Positions 35,007-45,572 of a stretch of DNA of 64,000 nucleotides are shown in pieces. Location: contig NOKP01000051.1 of the NCBI GenBank assembly GCA_002682825.1, positions 62,001 through 126,000 of the forward strand, given 5' to 3'. The DNA is from Neonectria sp. B-13 (taxonomy: Eukaryota > Ascomycota > Sordariomycetes > Hypocreales > Nectriaceae). The translations under genes and the position numbers were made by a program. Within the stretch, counting starts at the first letter, position 1. Each line of letters begins with the position of its first letter. The notes below the pieces were generated by a model, which had not been told where the DNA came from, searched no databases, and saw nothing but the letters and a program-made list of their open reading frames with translations.

Positions 35007-36508
35007 GGCTAATCAGGTGTTGGTGTATTGGAGTGTTTGTGTGATGCCTTTTGATGCAGTATTTGCGTCTTGACAAAGAGGTTGACAGATCTGGATCCCG
35101 AAAGGAATGTATTTTATCGTGACCTAGCCGGCCTAGTCTAGTCAGCTGGATTTTCTAGGCGACCAGCCCGGCGGGGTTTGTTTTCATAGCTGACCACTAT
35201 CGCCACCGTTGATTCGGTTTGCCCCGCTGTGACCTATGTACTTAATACTGGGTGTGTACTCGCACACATACAGGACTTGCAATAGTCACTTTATAGTAAC
35301 AGTAGAGTGTAAAACTTCTGAATATAGCTCTAATAATAATATTCCATAGAATAACAGCTAGAAATAAAGTATTATGTTGTGTTAGAGAATTTATGCACTT
35401 GGTATTTAATCATGGCAATGGTAGCTCTAATTGGCTGCGCCTACTTAAGAGACTAAGACAGCCACTTCTTGGCCATTATCATCACTTTCCTCTTCATGAA
35501 TTTTATCACTTGTTAGGCTGTCCTTCTTTTGTCTTACTTATTGCTATAACATTAGCTGCTACTGCAACCAAGTCTAATAAACATTACTATCTTTAACTAC
35601 TACTAGGTTCCTCATATATTTAATAAGAATCTATACTTTAATCTAAATACTTTTTACACCTTTTCTTCATAGAAATTATACTTGTGTTTTCTGTAGTGTC
35701 GGTAGCCGTTCCGGTCTGACTGGTGCCATCCGCAGCGGTGCCAGTCTGCCGAGTTGACTATCAACATGATGGATATATCGGCACCGCAGACCCGAGTGTG
35801 GACCCCCAGGAATGATAATGGATCATCTATGTCTCCAAAAGTTCCCTTAGATCTTGTATTCCCCCTTGCCACAGCCAATGGAAACATTGCCGCGTGGGGC
35901 CACTCATGTACTCCAGCAGTTTGATGCGACCAACAGCCTTCCCGATTCATCGCACGGGACCGATAAGTCAAGTCCTCTCTTGCTACAGTCAAGTCTCTAA
36001 GGCTTGACAGTAAAGTGAGAAAATAGCATCGTTTTCAGCTCCTCAAGGGTGGCTTCCCTAACCCCACGATTCCAACAAGCCGTGATCGTTGATCAGCTGT
36101 AAGATTTTATCTAGATAATCGCAAGGTCCAGGGTAAAGTTCCAGCACTGCCAAATGGCGGCCGCGACCCACTCCAAACGCCATGCATGGGGAACGACGAC
36201 TTATAGCAAGCTCCATGTTTATTCCCGCAGAGAAGTCTCTCACCGTCCATTAACCAATGCCCAAGTCGTGTTACTGGCCGCTGGTTGTTGGTCGTTGGCA
36301 TCGTATCATGCACAACGAGGGCATATTTTGCGGGCTTTGTGACCAGGGGACCTACACTCCCCGCTCTCAACTGTACATATATGGTGCTGAAGTGCTTGAA
36401 GGTCAGGTTGAACTGACGTTGGCAGAAATAATCATCTTTCTCTAACAAGGCCTCGCTCTTGACCTGATTGTTGTGTCAATTGGCCAATTCCCTGTTTCGG
36501 CCGACCTC
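35007..36508. other. 1.5-kb intergenic region with AT-rich relic and displaced repeat fragment
   Basis: From about 35280 to 35690 the sequence is strongly AT-rich, with short frames and many TA steps, as in a decayed mobile element. Directly after it lies a fragment of the repeat-protein gene (35695-35760, listed separately). The part from 35761 to 36508 has no supported gene and includes the promoter of the bANK gene. Mirror: 46336-47837. Confidence 0.5.
35695..35760 (-). pseudogene. Displaced fragment of the repeat-protein gene
   Basis: Positions 35706-35759 match 30342-30395, inside the repeat array of the secreted repeat protein, with five differences in 54 bases, four of them transitions. 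The flanks do not match. It looks like a captured or filler fragment, perhaps from double-strand break repair or mobile-element activity. Mirror: 47084-47149. Confidence 0.7.
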
Positions 36509-37271
36509 ATGGCAAGGTTGGGAGGCGACGATGGTACCAGCGGAGTACTGCTGGATTTGGGCAAAAGAGACCGTAAGCGAGTTCAAAACCGCATAGCACA
36601 GCGCACCTATCGTAAGTACAAGACCTTTGTATGCGCCAAGTCTCTAGTTTAGTTTAAGATGGGCCCCGGGACGGAGTGACGACTCACAGCTCCCAGGTCG
36701 CAATCAAAAGCATCGCATACAAGCCCTGGAAGCCGCAGTCGCTCAAACCACCAGCTCACTCCCACCAGACCCATTAAACATGCCACTAGATGTCGTACCG
36801 TACGACCATTCCTCCGACGAGACAGCTTGGACCATCGATCCCCTCTTGATGACAGAGGTTCCGCCAGGCATCTTCACCGTTCATGGTCAAACAGCGCTTC
36901 ACCGTGCCGTTTGCAACGGAAACGAGTCCCTTGCCCTGCTTCTTTTGGACCGTGGGGCGGACATCACAAAGCAGGATGGCGATGGGAACACTGCCTTGCA
37001 TATGGCGGCGGACAAGGGAGGCGAAGGACTGGTCAAGTTACTGCTCGACAAGTCGGCGAACCCGAACGCGACGAACAGCCTTGGACGGAATGCGTTGTTC
37101 TCGGCCGTCATGGCTGAAAACGAGACGGGTGCCAGGCTGCTACTGGAAGCTGCAGCAGATGTAAACATCCGAGATTCGGTTGGCAATGTTGCTCTTCATT
37201 TTGCAGTTGAGTACGGGTCGGAGACTATGGTGCGTCTTCTCCTCGATCACGGCGCCGAGATAGACGCATAA
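36509..37271 (+). CDS. bANK regulator: bZIP-type basic region plus ankyrin repeats
   Basis: Exons at 36509-36611 and 36697-37271 around an 85-bp GT-AG intron; 225 residues. Residues 19-35 (KRDRKRVQNRIAQRTYR) are a Yap/Pap1-like basic DNA-binding region, and the intron falls within it. A proper leucine zipper is lacking. Residues 98-225 are four ankyrin repeats with typical GQTALHRAV, GNTALHMAA and GRNALFSAV starts. This is the bANK architecture described for TOXE, the activator of the HC-toxin genes, but here it is about half that length. It probably acts in the nucleus on the adjoining UstYa-like genes. It is oriented towards them, with 188 bp to the 3' end of the first. The C-terminus ends abruptly in the last repeat, so truncation is possible. 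Confidence 0.85.
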
Positions 37272-37459
37272 CCCCAACAGTCGAATACATGAGGTACTTG
37301 CAGCAACTTCTTCTCTTCTCCTAACCATCTTGTATGGAATCCCCAGACGTTGATGGATAATGAGAGTCGATAAAACTCGGTCTCGAGAGCTCCATCACCC
37401 CGATGCGACCATGAAGCTAGCTTTCCTCATTGATGCCGCGCCTGTAACTTCCAGCTAGA

Positions 37460-38215
37460 CTACATGCCGTCCTCATCTCTTATCCAACAGCCCGCGTACC
37501 CTACCCACGTCTTGATCGGCATGTTTCTGTAATCGGGGCCTCGGTCTGACATGTCCACCAGGAACTTTGAGCAGTGCATGGTGTGTTTCCAGCTCGCGAT
37601 GAGTGTGTCGAGCATGGGGCGCTCCTCGTAGAAGGCTCCGAACTGCTTGCGCCACAGCATAGCGCAGTGAAAGATGTGATCCCTCTCTGAAGTGTAGTAG
37701 AATTCCATGTCGGACATAGCGTCGATAGACAGCAGTTCAGTCCGGCCCTCATCCCCGTATCCGAACCAGGAGCCATCGGCTTGGTACTCCTCCACGGCCT
37801 CTTGGTCCATGAACAGACTTGGAACTCAATGGTTGCTCAAGATGTCGTACTTGCATCCCAATTCCTTTGCCTCGGGCGTCGACTTGCCACAGGTCAAAAG
37901 CTTGGTGCTGGTCGTGATGTTGCTTTCATGGTGATCATAAGTTCCAATAGCCTCGGCGTGTCTCACAGAATCATGAGTATGGGTTGATGAAGAACGCGAA
38001 GTTAGGATTATTGTGAGAACAACTCCCCACAATACCGAAGTGAGAAGAAAAACGGTGCAATGACTGAGGATGGGAAGAAACCAAGCATTGGAGCGGCTCC
38101 TTAGTATCTTCTTGGTCGGACCGCAGAAGTGCTCATATAAGACACCAAGTTTGGGCTGCGAGGAGGATATGCTTGGTTCTTTCAGGAATGGCTCGCTTTC
38201 TGGAAACATTGCCAT
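37460..38215 (-). pseudogene. UstYa-like (DUF3328-type) gene A, broken by one in-frame stop
   Basis: The frame is continuous for 252 codons except for a TGA at 37826-37828 (codon 130). The N-terminal part has a cytosolic tail and a transmembrane helix at about residues 45-72, then a CGKSTPEAKELGC motif shared with gene C. After the stop the same frame encodes both family signature motifs, HIFHC (180-184) and HTMHC (211-215). UstYa proteins are membrane-anchored, copper-type oxidases that cyclise peptides in ustiloxin-like pathways through HxxHC motifs. In gene C the position aligned with the stop is a Trp codon, so a single transition may explain the break. No splice pair would remove it. Both arms carry the same stop. 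Confidence 0.8.
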
Positions 38216-38816
38216 CTTGAGGTGAGGTTTTGGAGGACTGTCTCTGAATCCTGGACATGTTTAAACCACTTATACCTGGCATTTCAAAGCACGAAACGAG
38301 CAAGCACGGGATGTGATATGACGGCAGATACCTTACGAGAGGGGTTCACTTACTATCACTGATAAAACGGGGGTTACGTAGCTGGACGCGACTGGCATCA
38401 GGCTTCAGAAATGGGCAAGCATCCTCTCACGTAAGATACAGTAGACGCGGGGTAGAGGTAACCACATTTCGGATTCGAGGACAGGTACATACCACTTCAC
38501 TCAGCTGGTGCAGTCTTTCTTTAAGATGCCTCGGCTCAATAGCTCCCACGTAAGCATGGAAATGGCTAGCAAAGATTTATGATAGATCATCGATTATCCG
38601 ATTTCCTTGTTGTGATCCCCTGTTTGGAGACGTAATTAGTCACTCCGTGTTTCTAAAGAAAAAACTAAGGAAGATAGTATGCAAGCTAAAGGGCCTTTTG
38701 TTACAAGCAGCCTATCAATTAACAAAAGGAGGAATGTCAACTACTTAATCTACTACAATAGTACTGCCGTTTTTAACACTCTCATGAAGTTCCCAGAGTG
38801 TGCGTTGTTGCTTCGC
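38216..38816. promoter_or_regulatory. Promoter of UstYa-like gene A with two CACGTAAG elements
   Basis: CACGTAAG occurs at 38428-38435 and 38547-38554, about 210 and 330 bp before the start of gene A. Related ACGTA cores lie near 38373 and 38632. The motif resembles half of a Yap-type bZIP site (TTACGTAA), which fits the basic region of the neighbouring bANK regulator. Mirror: 44028-44628. Confidence 0.45.
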
Positions 38817-39764
38817 CTATTCATGAATCTTGCCAAAGTCTCTACAAGTGTGGCGCGTAGCCGTGTTCAAGACAAGTTTGTCTCCCATGGGGTTCCATTC
38901 CATAGGCGTAAGGTCACTATGACACTGGATTGCTTGGCGTAGATGGTTGATGCAATGGCCTGCAACCTCTTATAAGCGATCTCCCCAAAGCCGCGACCGA
39001 TAGAACTAGCACAAACCTATGTGATCTTCTCGCGAAGGATCGTTTGGATTACTAAAAACATTGTAATACTCAGGATAAAGCGCCTGACGAAGCCGATTCT
39101 GTGGAATGTCAGCTGCTTGCACGAATATATGTTGTTTTCGAGATACTGGCCAGACAGTGGAGGGAATGAAAGACTTCTAGGCCGGTAAAGTAAGAACCAG
39201 TCTCTGGCCATTGATATGTTCTTCCTTTCATCCTGTTTTCTACGCCTTCGAGATCGATGTTCAGGCCTGGAAGATCTTAATGAGTGCTGCAGTTATTTTT
39301 GCCTTTTCGCAAGGGAAAAATTCTCTGACCATTCAAAAGACCTGCCCAAGCACGATCTACTTCTCGCGATGGAGTTCCCACATATTGGTCGCCGGTGGAA
39401 TCATGATGCGTGAAGAAGTTGCCGTTTTCATCCAGCTCAACACCTCCGCCAAAATCGTACTGAATCAACGCAATTTCAGACTTGACCGGCGCTGTTACAG
39501 TATGTTAATATTCTGGGAGGACCTTGGCATGGAATTGGTGGTAGCTTTACCTAAATCTGTAGCGAACCCGGCCTCGTAAGATGAACCGTTCATTTTAATC
39601 GATGAGACGAACCCGATGCTCAAGAAGAGCAAATTTAAGGAAAGAGAGACGGCCAGGAGAGTCCTTATTATTCTCCCATATGCATGAGAATTATTCAAGG
39701 ACTGATTTGAATGCTCTAAAAGACCTTCATTCTCGAATTCGTCAGTTTCCTCATGGTCAATCAT
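38817..39764 (-). CDS. UstYa-like (DUF3328-type) protein B
   Basis: Five exons: 39551-39764, 39330-39491, 39151-39266, 39017-39098 and 38817-38959; 238 residues. A transmembrane helix at about 34-56 is followed by a lumenal domain with the family YVGTPSREVDRAWAGLL block. HSLHC (159-163) and HIGHC (190-194) follow, the second assembled by splicing. Intron 3 (39099-39150) seems to use a GC donor (GCCAGT), since no GT donor keeps the frame. The TAG stop (38817-38819) comes shortly after the conserved HTCRDF block. The same frame continues open for about 23 codons, so the C-terminus may be shortened. Members act in the secretory membrane system on peptide or cyclopeptide substrates. This is the most intact of the three copies. 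Confidence 0.8.
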
Positions 39765-40222
39765 GATGAACAGATGGCGTATGGCAGGTGAATGGTGAGA
39801 AGTTCCTTCAGTTAGGACTGCAAAACACTGAGGGCAGTGGAATAGCTAATCAGGCGGGCAAAATAAGATGCGTCATTCAGCATGTATGCATAGAAAATAC
39901 CGAGGTACCCGTAGAACAGACAGCGATGTCGTGATGGACCATTACATCACGTAAGCTTCATTCAGGGCAAACGGAGTTAACTCATTCTCCACTAAATATT
40001 CCTTCTATCGCAAGTCACACGTAATACATCATTAAATTCGTAGATATGTACCAAGTACTTGCAAAATTTCGGCTTGCCAATAGCATCGATGTTATAGCCT
40101 GCTCAAAGCAACAATACAAGGACTGGTCAAGCCACTTCATAACCTCTAATCATCGATTCCTAGAATTTTCACCCTACCATTAGGCGCTTAATAATTTTGG
40201 AGTTCCACACCTCTAATCCGTC
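39765..40222. promoter_or_regulatory. Bidirectional promoter of UstYa-like genes B and C
   Basis: A 458-bp divergent interval carrying CACGTAAG at 39948-39955 and CACGTAAT at 40018-40025, the same element as in the promoter of gene A. This suggests co-regulation of the three genes. Mirror: 42622-43079. Confidence 0.5.
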
Positions 40223-41007
40223 ATGAATTTCTCATCATAGAAGGTATTCTTTCGCCCGAAAGCCCGAATTGATTATCACAGAGCCCTGGAGTCTGCGGTA
40301 GAAGCCGATGAGAGCGAAGCCGAAAAGGATCAAGAACACCAAGACGAAGGAGAGAAGAGCGAATGCAAACGTTCCACCCCAAGGCGTTTTTACATATTTG
40401 CCCTGTCCGTGCCGTGGTCATGGTGGTGCCTCTTCAACGCTACAATCCTTGTGACAAGCCTCCTCGCTATGTGGAGGATAGCAAAATCACCACCCACGAA
40501 TCTCCGCGACGAAATCTCACTGAAGATGGAAAGTTCTTCCCTTCCGGTCAGTTGACCTGGTCACAAAGGTTTACACCCTTGCCCTGCGGCAAATCTCCAC
40601 AGCAAGCATTGGCTCGGGGCTGCCACTTTGACATGATTGCCACAACATGGTTGCCACCAAGATGCATCGACTACGAACTCATCGCCCAATTTACTGCGGA
40701 ATATCAGTGGCAGTACTTTCGAGATTCGAACGGGACTGATCCTTTTCTGGACGACCCAGACACGCTCGGCTCACAGACTGGGCCCATCTGGACGACACAT
40801 CGCTGGCATTGGGCACACTGCTTGTACATGTGGAAGAAGCTGAACAGAGCATTGGTCCATGGGTGGATCACGGATGGAGAAACAATCAAGCAAGACCATA
40901 CGGACCATTGTACTAGTACTATCCTGGTCATGAAAGAGCCGGATGTCATTGGAACCATCGTGGAGGTTATATATCCACCGCCACCTACGGATTCGGGCGC
41001 AGTGTAG
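40223..41007 (+). pseudogene. UstYa-like (DUF3328-type) gene C, probably broken near its start
   Basis: The catalytic part is one clean frame ending at 41007, with CGKSPQQALARGC, an FDMIATTWLPPRC block, HWAHC and HTDHC. The transmembrane helix expected at the N-terminus lies in another frame (around 40390-40470). It joins the catalytic frame through a plausible 98-bp intron (40471-40568). That model starts at ATG 40223 and meets a TAG at codon 6 (40238-40240). Alternatively a 214-codon frame from 40363 is used, giving a protein without the membrane anchor. Either the gene has lost its anchor or it is inactive. It shares its promoter with gene B and is the nearest complete gene to the palindrome centre. 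Confidence 0.65.
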
Positions 41008-41272
41008 TCGCCGTCCCCCCCAAAACCTGTGGTGTTGCTGAAGACAGTAGAGTCGGCAAGAGACTCCCTGGAAGAAATCAGAGTTGACAAGCGGCCTCCG
41101 AACAATCATGCGAGAAGATCTCATACCAGTCAAGGCTCCAGTCCCAATATCTTATGGACGGGTTTGATCAGCATTTGAATTAATGACAAGGTGATGAGCA
41201 ACACTTACACTAGGTTTCCAGAGTAGCCACACATAGTCTTAAGCTCAGTTTCGTAGACGTGAAGTCTAGGTT
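41008..41272. other. 3' flank of gene C up to the palindrome centre
   Basis: No gene is seen on the plus strand. Antisense frames are shadows of gene C. The last 60 bp, read on the minus strand, continue the stop-interrupted frame of the spacer in mirrored form. Mirror: 41572-41836. Confidence 0.4.
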
Positions 41273-41372
41273 NNNNNNNNNNNNNNNNNNNNNNNNNNNN
41301 NNNNNNNNNNNNNNNNNNNNNNNNNNNNNNNNNNNNNNNNNNNNNNNNNNNNNNNNNNNNNNNNNNNNNNNN
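41273..41372. other. Assembly gap of 100 N at the palindrome centre
   Basis: The run is exactly 100 N, the usual placeholder for a gap of unknown size. The left arm ends at its first N, whereas 199 bp of real sequence separates its last N from the right arm. The mirror image of that 199 bp would fall in the gap, so the true repeat may be longer than the visible match. Confidence 0.97.
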
Positions 41373-41571
41373 CCAGCCCCAAGCTATAGACCAAGAACAG
41401 CAGCACAAACAGCAGTAGGAACAGATCGAGCTATAGCGCAAGGTCCTACAGCAGTCAGCCATTGCTAGCCAATCCTGGCTACTGTACCATCCAGCCTACT
41501 GTGTGCTCATCTGCTAAGTATACAGCTATGCTATTGCTAATGTGCAATGCCACCTGCAGAGACAGTATGCC
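41373..41571 (+). mobile_element. Spacer fragment: degenerate, Gln-codon-rich transposon-like frame
   Basis: In the frame starting at 41374 the sequence is rich in CAG/CAA (Gln) codons, interrupted by TAG, TAG and TAA. The same frame continues past the arm boundary to a TAG about 60 bp inside the right arm. Gln-rich, stop-interrupted reading of this kind resembles the decayed tail of a fungal DNA-transposon transposase, but no catalytic motif is present. If correct, the inversion junction lies inside an old mobile-element relic. The family is not identifiable from this fragment. Confidence 0.3.
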
Positions 41572-41836
41572 AACCTAGACTTCACGTCTACGAAACTGAG
41601 CTTAAGACTATGTGTGGCTACTCTGGAAACCTAGTGTAAGTGTTGCTCATCACCTTGTCATTAATTCAAATGCTGATCAAACCCGTCCATAAGATATTGG
41701 GACTGGAGCCTTGACTGGTATGAGATCTTCTCGCATGATTGTTCGGAGGCCGCTTGTCAACTCTGATTTCTTCCAGGGAGTCTCTTGCCGACTCTACTGT
41801 CTTCAGCAACACCACAGGTTTTGGGGGGGACGGCGA

Positions 41837-42621
41837 CTACACTGCGCCCGAATCCGTAGGTGGCGGTGGATATATAACCTCCACGATGGTTCCAATGACA
41901 TCCGGCTCTTTCATGACCAGGATAGTACTAGTACAATGGTCCGTATGGTCTTGCTTGATTGTTTCTCCATCCGTGATCCACCCATGGACCAATGCTCTGT
42001 TCAGCTTCTTCCACATGTACAAGCAGTGTGCCCAATGCCAGCGATGTGTCGTCCAGATGGGCCCAGTCTGTGAGCCGAGCGTGTCTGGGTCGTCCAGAAA
42101 AGGATCAGTCCCGTTCGAATCTCGAAAGTACTGCCACTGATATTCCGCAGTAAATTGGGCGATGAGTTCGTAGTCGATGCATCTTGGTGGCAACCATGTT
42201 GTGGCAATCATGTCAAAGTGGCAGCCCCGAGCCAATGCTTGCTGTGGAGATTTGCCGCAGGGCAAGGGTGTAAACCTTTGTGACCAGGTCAACTGACCGG
42301 AAGGGAAGAACTTTCCATCTTCAGTGAGATTTCGTCGCGGAGATTCGTGGGTGGTGATTTTGCTATCCTCCACATAGCGAGGAGGCTTGTCACAAGGATT
42401 GTAGCGTTGAAGAGGCACCACCATGACCACGGCACGGACAGGGCAAATATGTAAAAACGCCTTGGGGTGGAACGTTTGCATTCGCTCTTCTCTCCTTCGT
42501 CTTGGTGTTCTTGATCCTTTTCGGCTTCGCTCTCATCGGCTTCTACCGCAGACTCCAGGGCTCTGTGATAATCAATTCGGGCTTTCGGGCGAAAGAATAC
42601 CTTCTATGATGAGAAATTCAT
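41837..42621 (-). pseudogene. UstYa-like gene C, right-arm copy
   Basis: Mirror of 40223-41007, with the same early TAG and the same frame change. Candidate exons are 42374-42621 and 41837-42275; the simple 214-codon frame is 41837-42481. Confidence 0.65.
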
Positions 42622-43079
42622 GACGGATTAGAGGTGTGGAACTCCAAAATTATTAAGCGCCTAATGGTAGGGTGAAAATTCTAGGAATCGATGATTAGAG
42701 GTTATGAAGTGGCTTGACCAGTCCTTGTATTGTTGCTTTGAGCAGGCTATAACATCGATGCTATTGGCAAGCCGAAATTTTGCAAGTACTTGGTACATAT
42801 CTACGAATTTAATGATGTATTACGTGTGACTTGCGATAGAAGGAATATTTAGTGGAGAATGAGTTAACTCCGTTTGCCCTGAATGAAGCTTACGTGATGT
42901 AATGGTCCATCACGACATCGCTGTCTGTTCTACGGGTACCTCGGTATTTTCTATGCATACATGCTGAATGACGCATCTTATTTTGCCCGCCTGATTAGCT
43001 ATTCCACTGCCCTCAGTGTTTTGCAGTCCTAACTGAAGGAACTTCTCACCATTCACCTGCCATACGCCATCTGTTCATC

Positions 43080-44027
43080 ATGATTGACCATGAGGAAACT
43101 GACGAATTCGAGAATGAAGGTCTTTTAGAGCATTCAAATCAGTCCTTGAATAATTCTCATGCATATGGGAGAATAATAAGGACTCTCCTGGCCGTCTCTC
43201 TTTCCTTAAATTTGCTCTTCTTGAGCATCGGGTTCGTCTCATCGATTAAAATGAACGGTTCATCTTACGAGGCCGGGTTCGCTACAGATTTAGGTAAAGC
43301 TACCACCAATTCCATGCCAAGGTCCTCCCAGAATATTAACATACTGTAACAGCGCCGGTCAAGTCTGAAATTGCGTTGATTCAGTACGATTTTGGCGGAG
43401 GTGTTGAGCTGGATGAAAACGGCAACTTCTTCACGCATCATGATTCCACCGGCGACCAATATGTGGGAACTCCATCGCGAGAAGTAGATCGTGCTTGGGC
43501 AGGTCTTTTGAATGGTCAGAGAATTTTTCCCTTGCGAAAAGGCAAAAATAACTGCAGCACTCATTAAGATCTTCCAGGCCTGAACATCGATCTCGAAGGC
43601 GTAGAAAACAGGATGAAAGGAAGAACATATCAATGGCCAGAGACTGGTTCTTACTTTACCGGCCTAGAAGTCTTTCATTCCCTCCACTGTCTGGCCAGTA
43701 TCTCGAAAACAACATATATTCGTGCAAGCAGCTGACATTCCACAGAATCGGCTTCGTCAGGCGCTTTATCCTGAGTATTACAATGTTTTTAGTAATCCAA
43801 ACGATCCTTCGCGAGAAGATCACATAGGTTTGTGCTAGTTCTATCGGTCGCGGCTTTGGGGAGATCGCTTATAAGAGGTTGCAGGCCATTGCATCAACCA
43901 TCTACGCCAAGCAATCCAGTGTCATAGTGACCTTACGCCTATGGAATGGAACCCCATGGGAGACAAACTTGTCTTGAACACGGCTACGCGCCACACTTGT
44001 AGAGACTTTGGCAAGATTCATGAATAG
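43080..44027 (+). CDS. UstYa-like protein B, right-arm copy
   Basis: Mirror of 38817-39764. Exons are 43080-43293, 43353-43514, 43578-43693, 43746-43827 and 43885-44027, including the apparent GC-AG intron at 43694-43745. The protein is identical. Confidence 0.8.
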
Positions 44028-44628
44028 GCGAAGCAACAACGCACACTCTGGGAACTTCATGAGAGTGTTAAAAACGGCAGTACTATTGTAGTAGATTAAG
44101 TAGTTGACATTCCTCCTTTTGTTAATTGATAGGCTGCTTGTAACAAAAGGCCCTTTAGCTTGCATACTATCTTCCTTAGTTTTTTCTTTAGAAACACGGA
44201 GTGACTAATTACGTCTCCAAACAGGGGATCACAACAAGGAAATCGGATAATCGATGATCTATCATAAATCTTTGCTAGCCATTTCCATGCTTACGTGGGA
44301 GCTATTGAGCCGAGGCATCTTAAAGAAAGACTGCACCAGCTGAGTGAAGTGGTATGTACCTGTCCTCGAATCCGAAATGTGGTTACCTCTACCCCGCGTC
44401 TACTGTATCTTACGTGAGAGGATGCTTGCCCATTTCTGAAGCCTGATGCCAGTCGCGTCCAGCTACGTAACCCCCGTTTTATCAGTGATAGTAAGTGAAC
44501 CCCTCTCGTAAGGTATCTGCCGTCATATCACATCCCGTGCTTGCTCGTTTCGTGCTTTGAAATGCCAGGTATAAGTGGTTTAAACATGTCCAGGATTCAG
44601 AGACAGTCCTCCAAAACCTCACCTCAAG

Positions 44629-45384
44629 ATGGCAATGTTTCCAGAAAGCGAGCCATTCCTGAAAGAACCAAGCATATCCTCCTCGCAGCCCAAACTTGGT
44701 GTCTTATATGAGCACTTCTGCGGTCCGACCAAGAAGATACTAAGGAGCCGCTCCAATGCTTGGTTTCTTCCCATCCTCAGTCATTGCACCGTTTTTCTTC
44801 TCACTTCGGTATTGTGGGGAGTTGTTCTCACAATAATCCTAACTTCGCGTTCTTCATCAACCCATACTCATGATTCTGTGAGACACGCCGAGGCTATTGG
44901 AACTTATGATCACCATGAAAGCAACATCACGACCAGCACCAAGCTTTTGACCTGTGGCAAGTCGACGCCCGAGGCAAAGGAATTGGGATGCAAGTACGAC
45001 ATCTTGAGCAACCATTGAGTTCCAAGTCTGTTCATGGACCAAGAGGCCGTGGAGGAGTACCAAGCCGATGGCTCCTGGTTCGGATACGGGGATGAGGGCC
45101 GGACTGAACTGCTGTCTATCGACGCTATGTCCGACATGGAATTCTACTACACTTCAGAGAGGGATCACATCTTTCACTGCGCTATGCTGTGGCGCAAGCA
45201 GTTCGGAGCCTTCTACGAGGAGCGCCCCATGCTCGACACACTCATCGCGAGCTGGAAACACACCATGCACTGCTCAAAGTTCCTGGTGGACATGTCAGAC
45301 CGAGGCCCCGATTACAGAAACATGCCGATCAAGACGTGGGTAGGGTACGCGGGCTGTTGGATAAGAGATGAGGACGGCATGTAG
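44629..45384 (+). pseudogene. UstYa-like gene A, right-arm copy, same in-frame stop
   Basis: Mirror of 37460-38215; the TGA is at 45016-45018. The break therefore predates the duplication, or the two arms are the same DNA assembled twice. Confidence 0.8.
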
Positions 45385-45572
45385 TCTAGCTGGAAGTTAC
45401 AGGCGCGGCATCAATGAGGAAAGCTAGCTTCATGGTCGCATCGGGGTGATGGAGCTCTCGAGACCGAGTTTTATCGACTCTCATTATCCATCAACGTCTG
45501 GGGATTCCATACAAGATGGTTAGGAGAAGAGAAGAAGTTGCTGCAAGTACCTCATGTATTCGACTGTTGGGG

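Larger units (their letters stand above)
18844..41272 (+). repeat. Left arm of a giant inverted repeat (22,429 bp visible)
   Basis: Each position x matches the complement of position 82844-x. I checked this at the outer edge (18844 against 64000), at the inner edge (41272 against 41572) and through all the open reading frames, which occur in mirrored pairs with identical translations and a constant coordinate sum. A constant sum means no insertion or deletion across the arm. The outer end is not visible because the partner arm is cut by the window edge, so sequence left of 18844 may also be duplicated outside the window. Confidence 0.98.

Noticed and set aside
36107..36448. 113-codon minus-strand frame upstream of the bANK gene
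   Set aside because: No motif; it lies in the regulator's promoter and is probably chance.
39017..39026. Near-match to the TOXE tox-box within gene B
   Set aside because: Falls inside a coding exon; promoter copies of another motif are better candidates.
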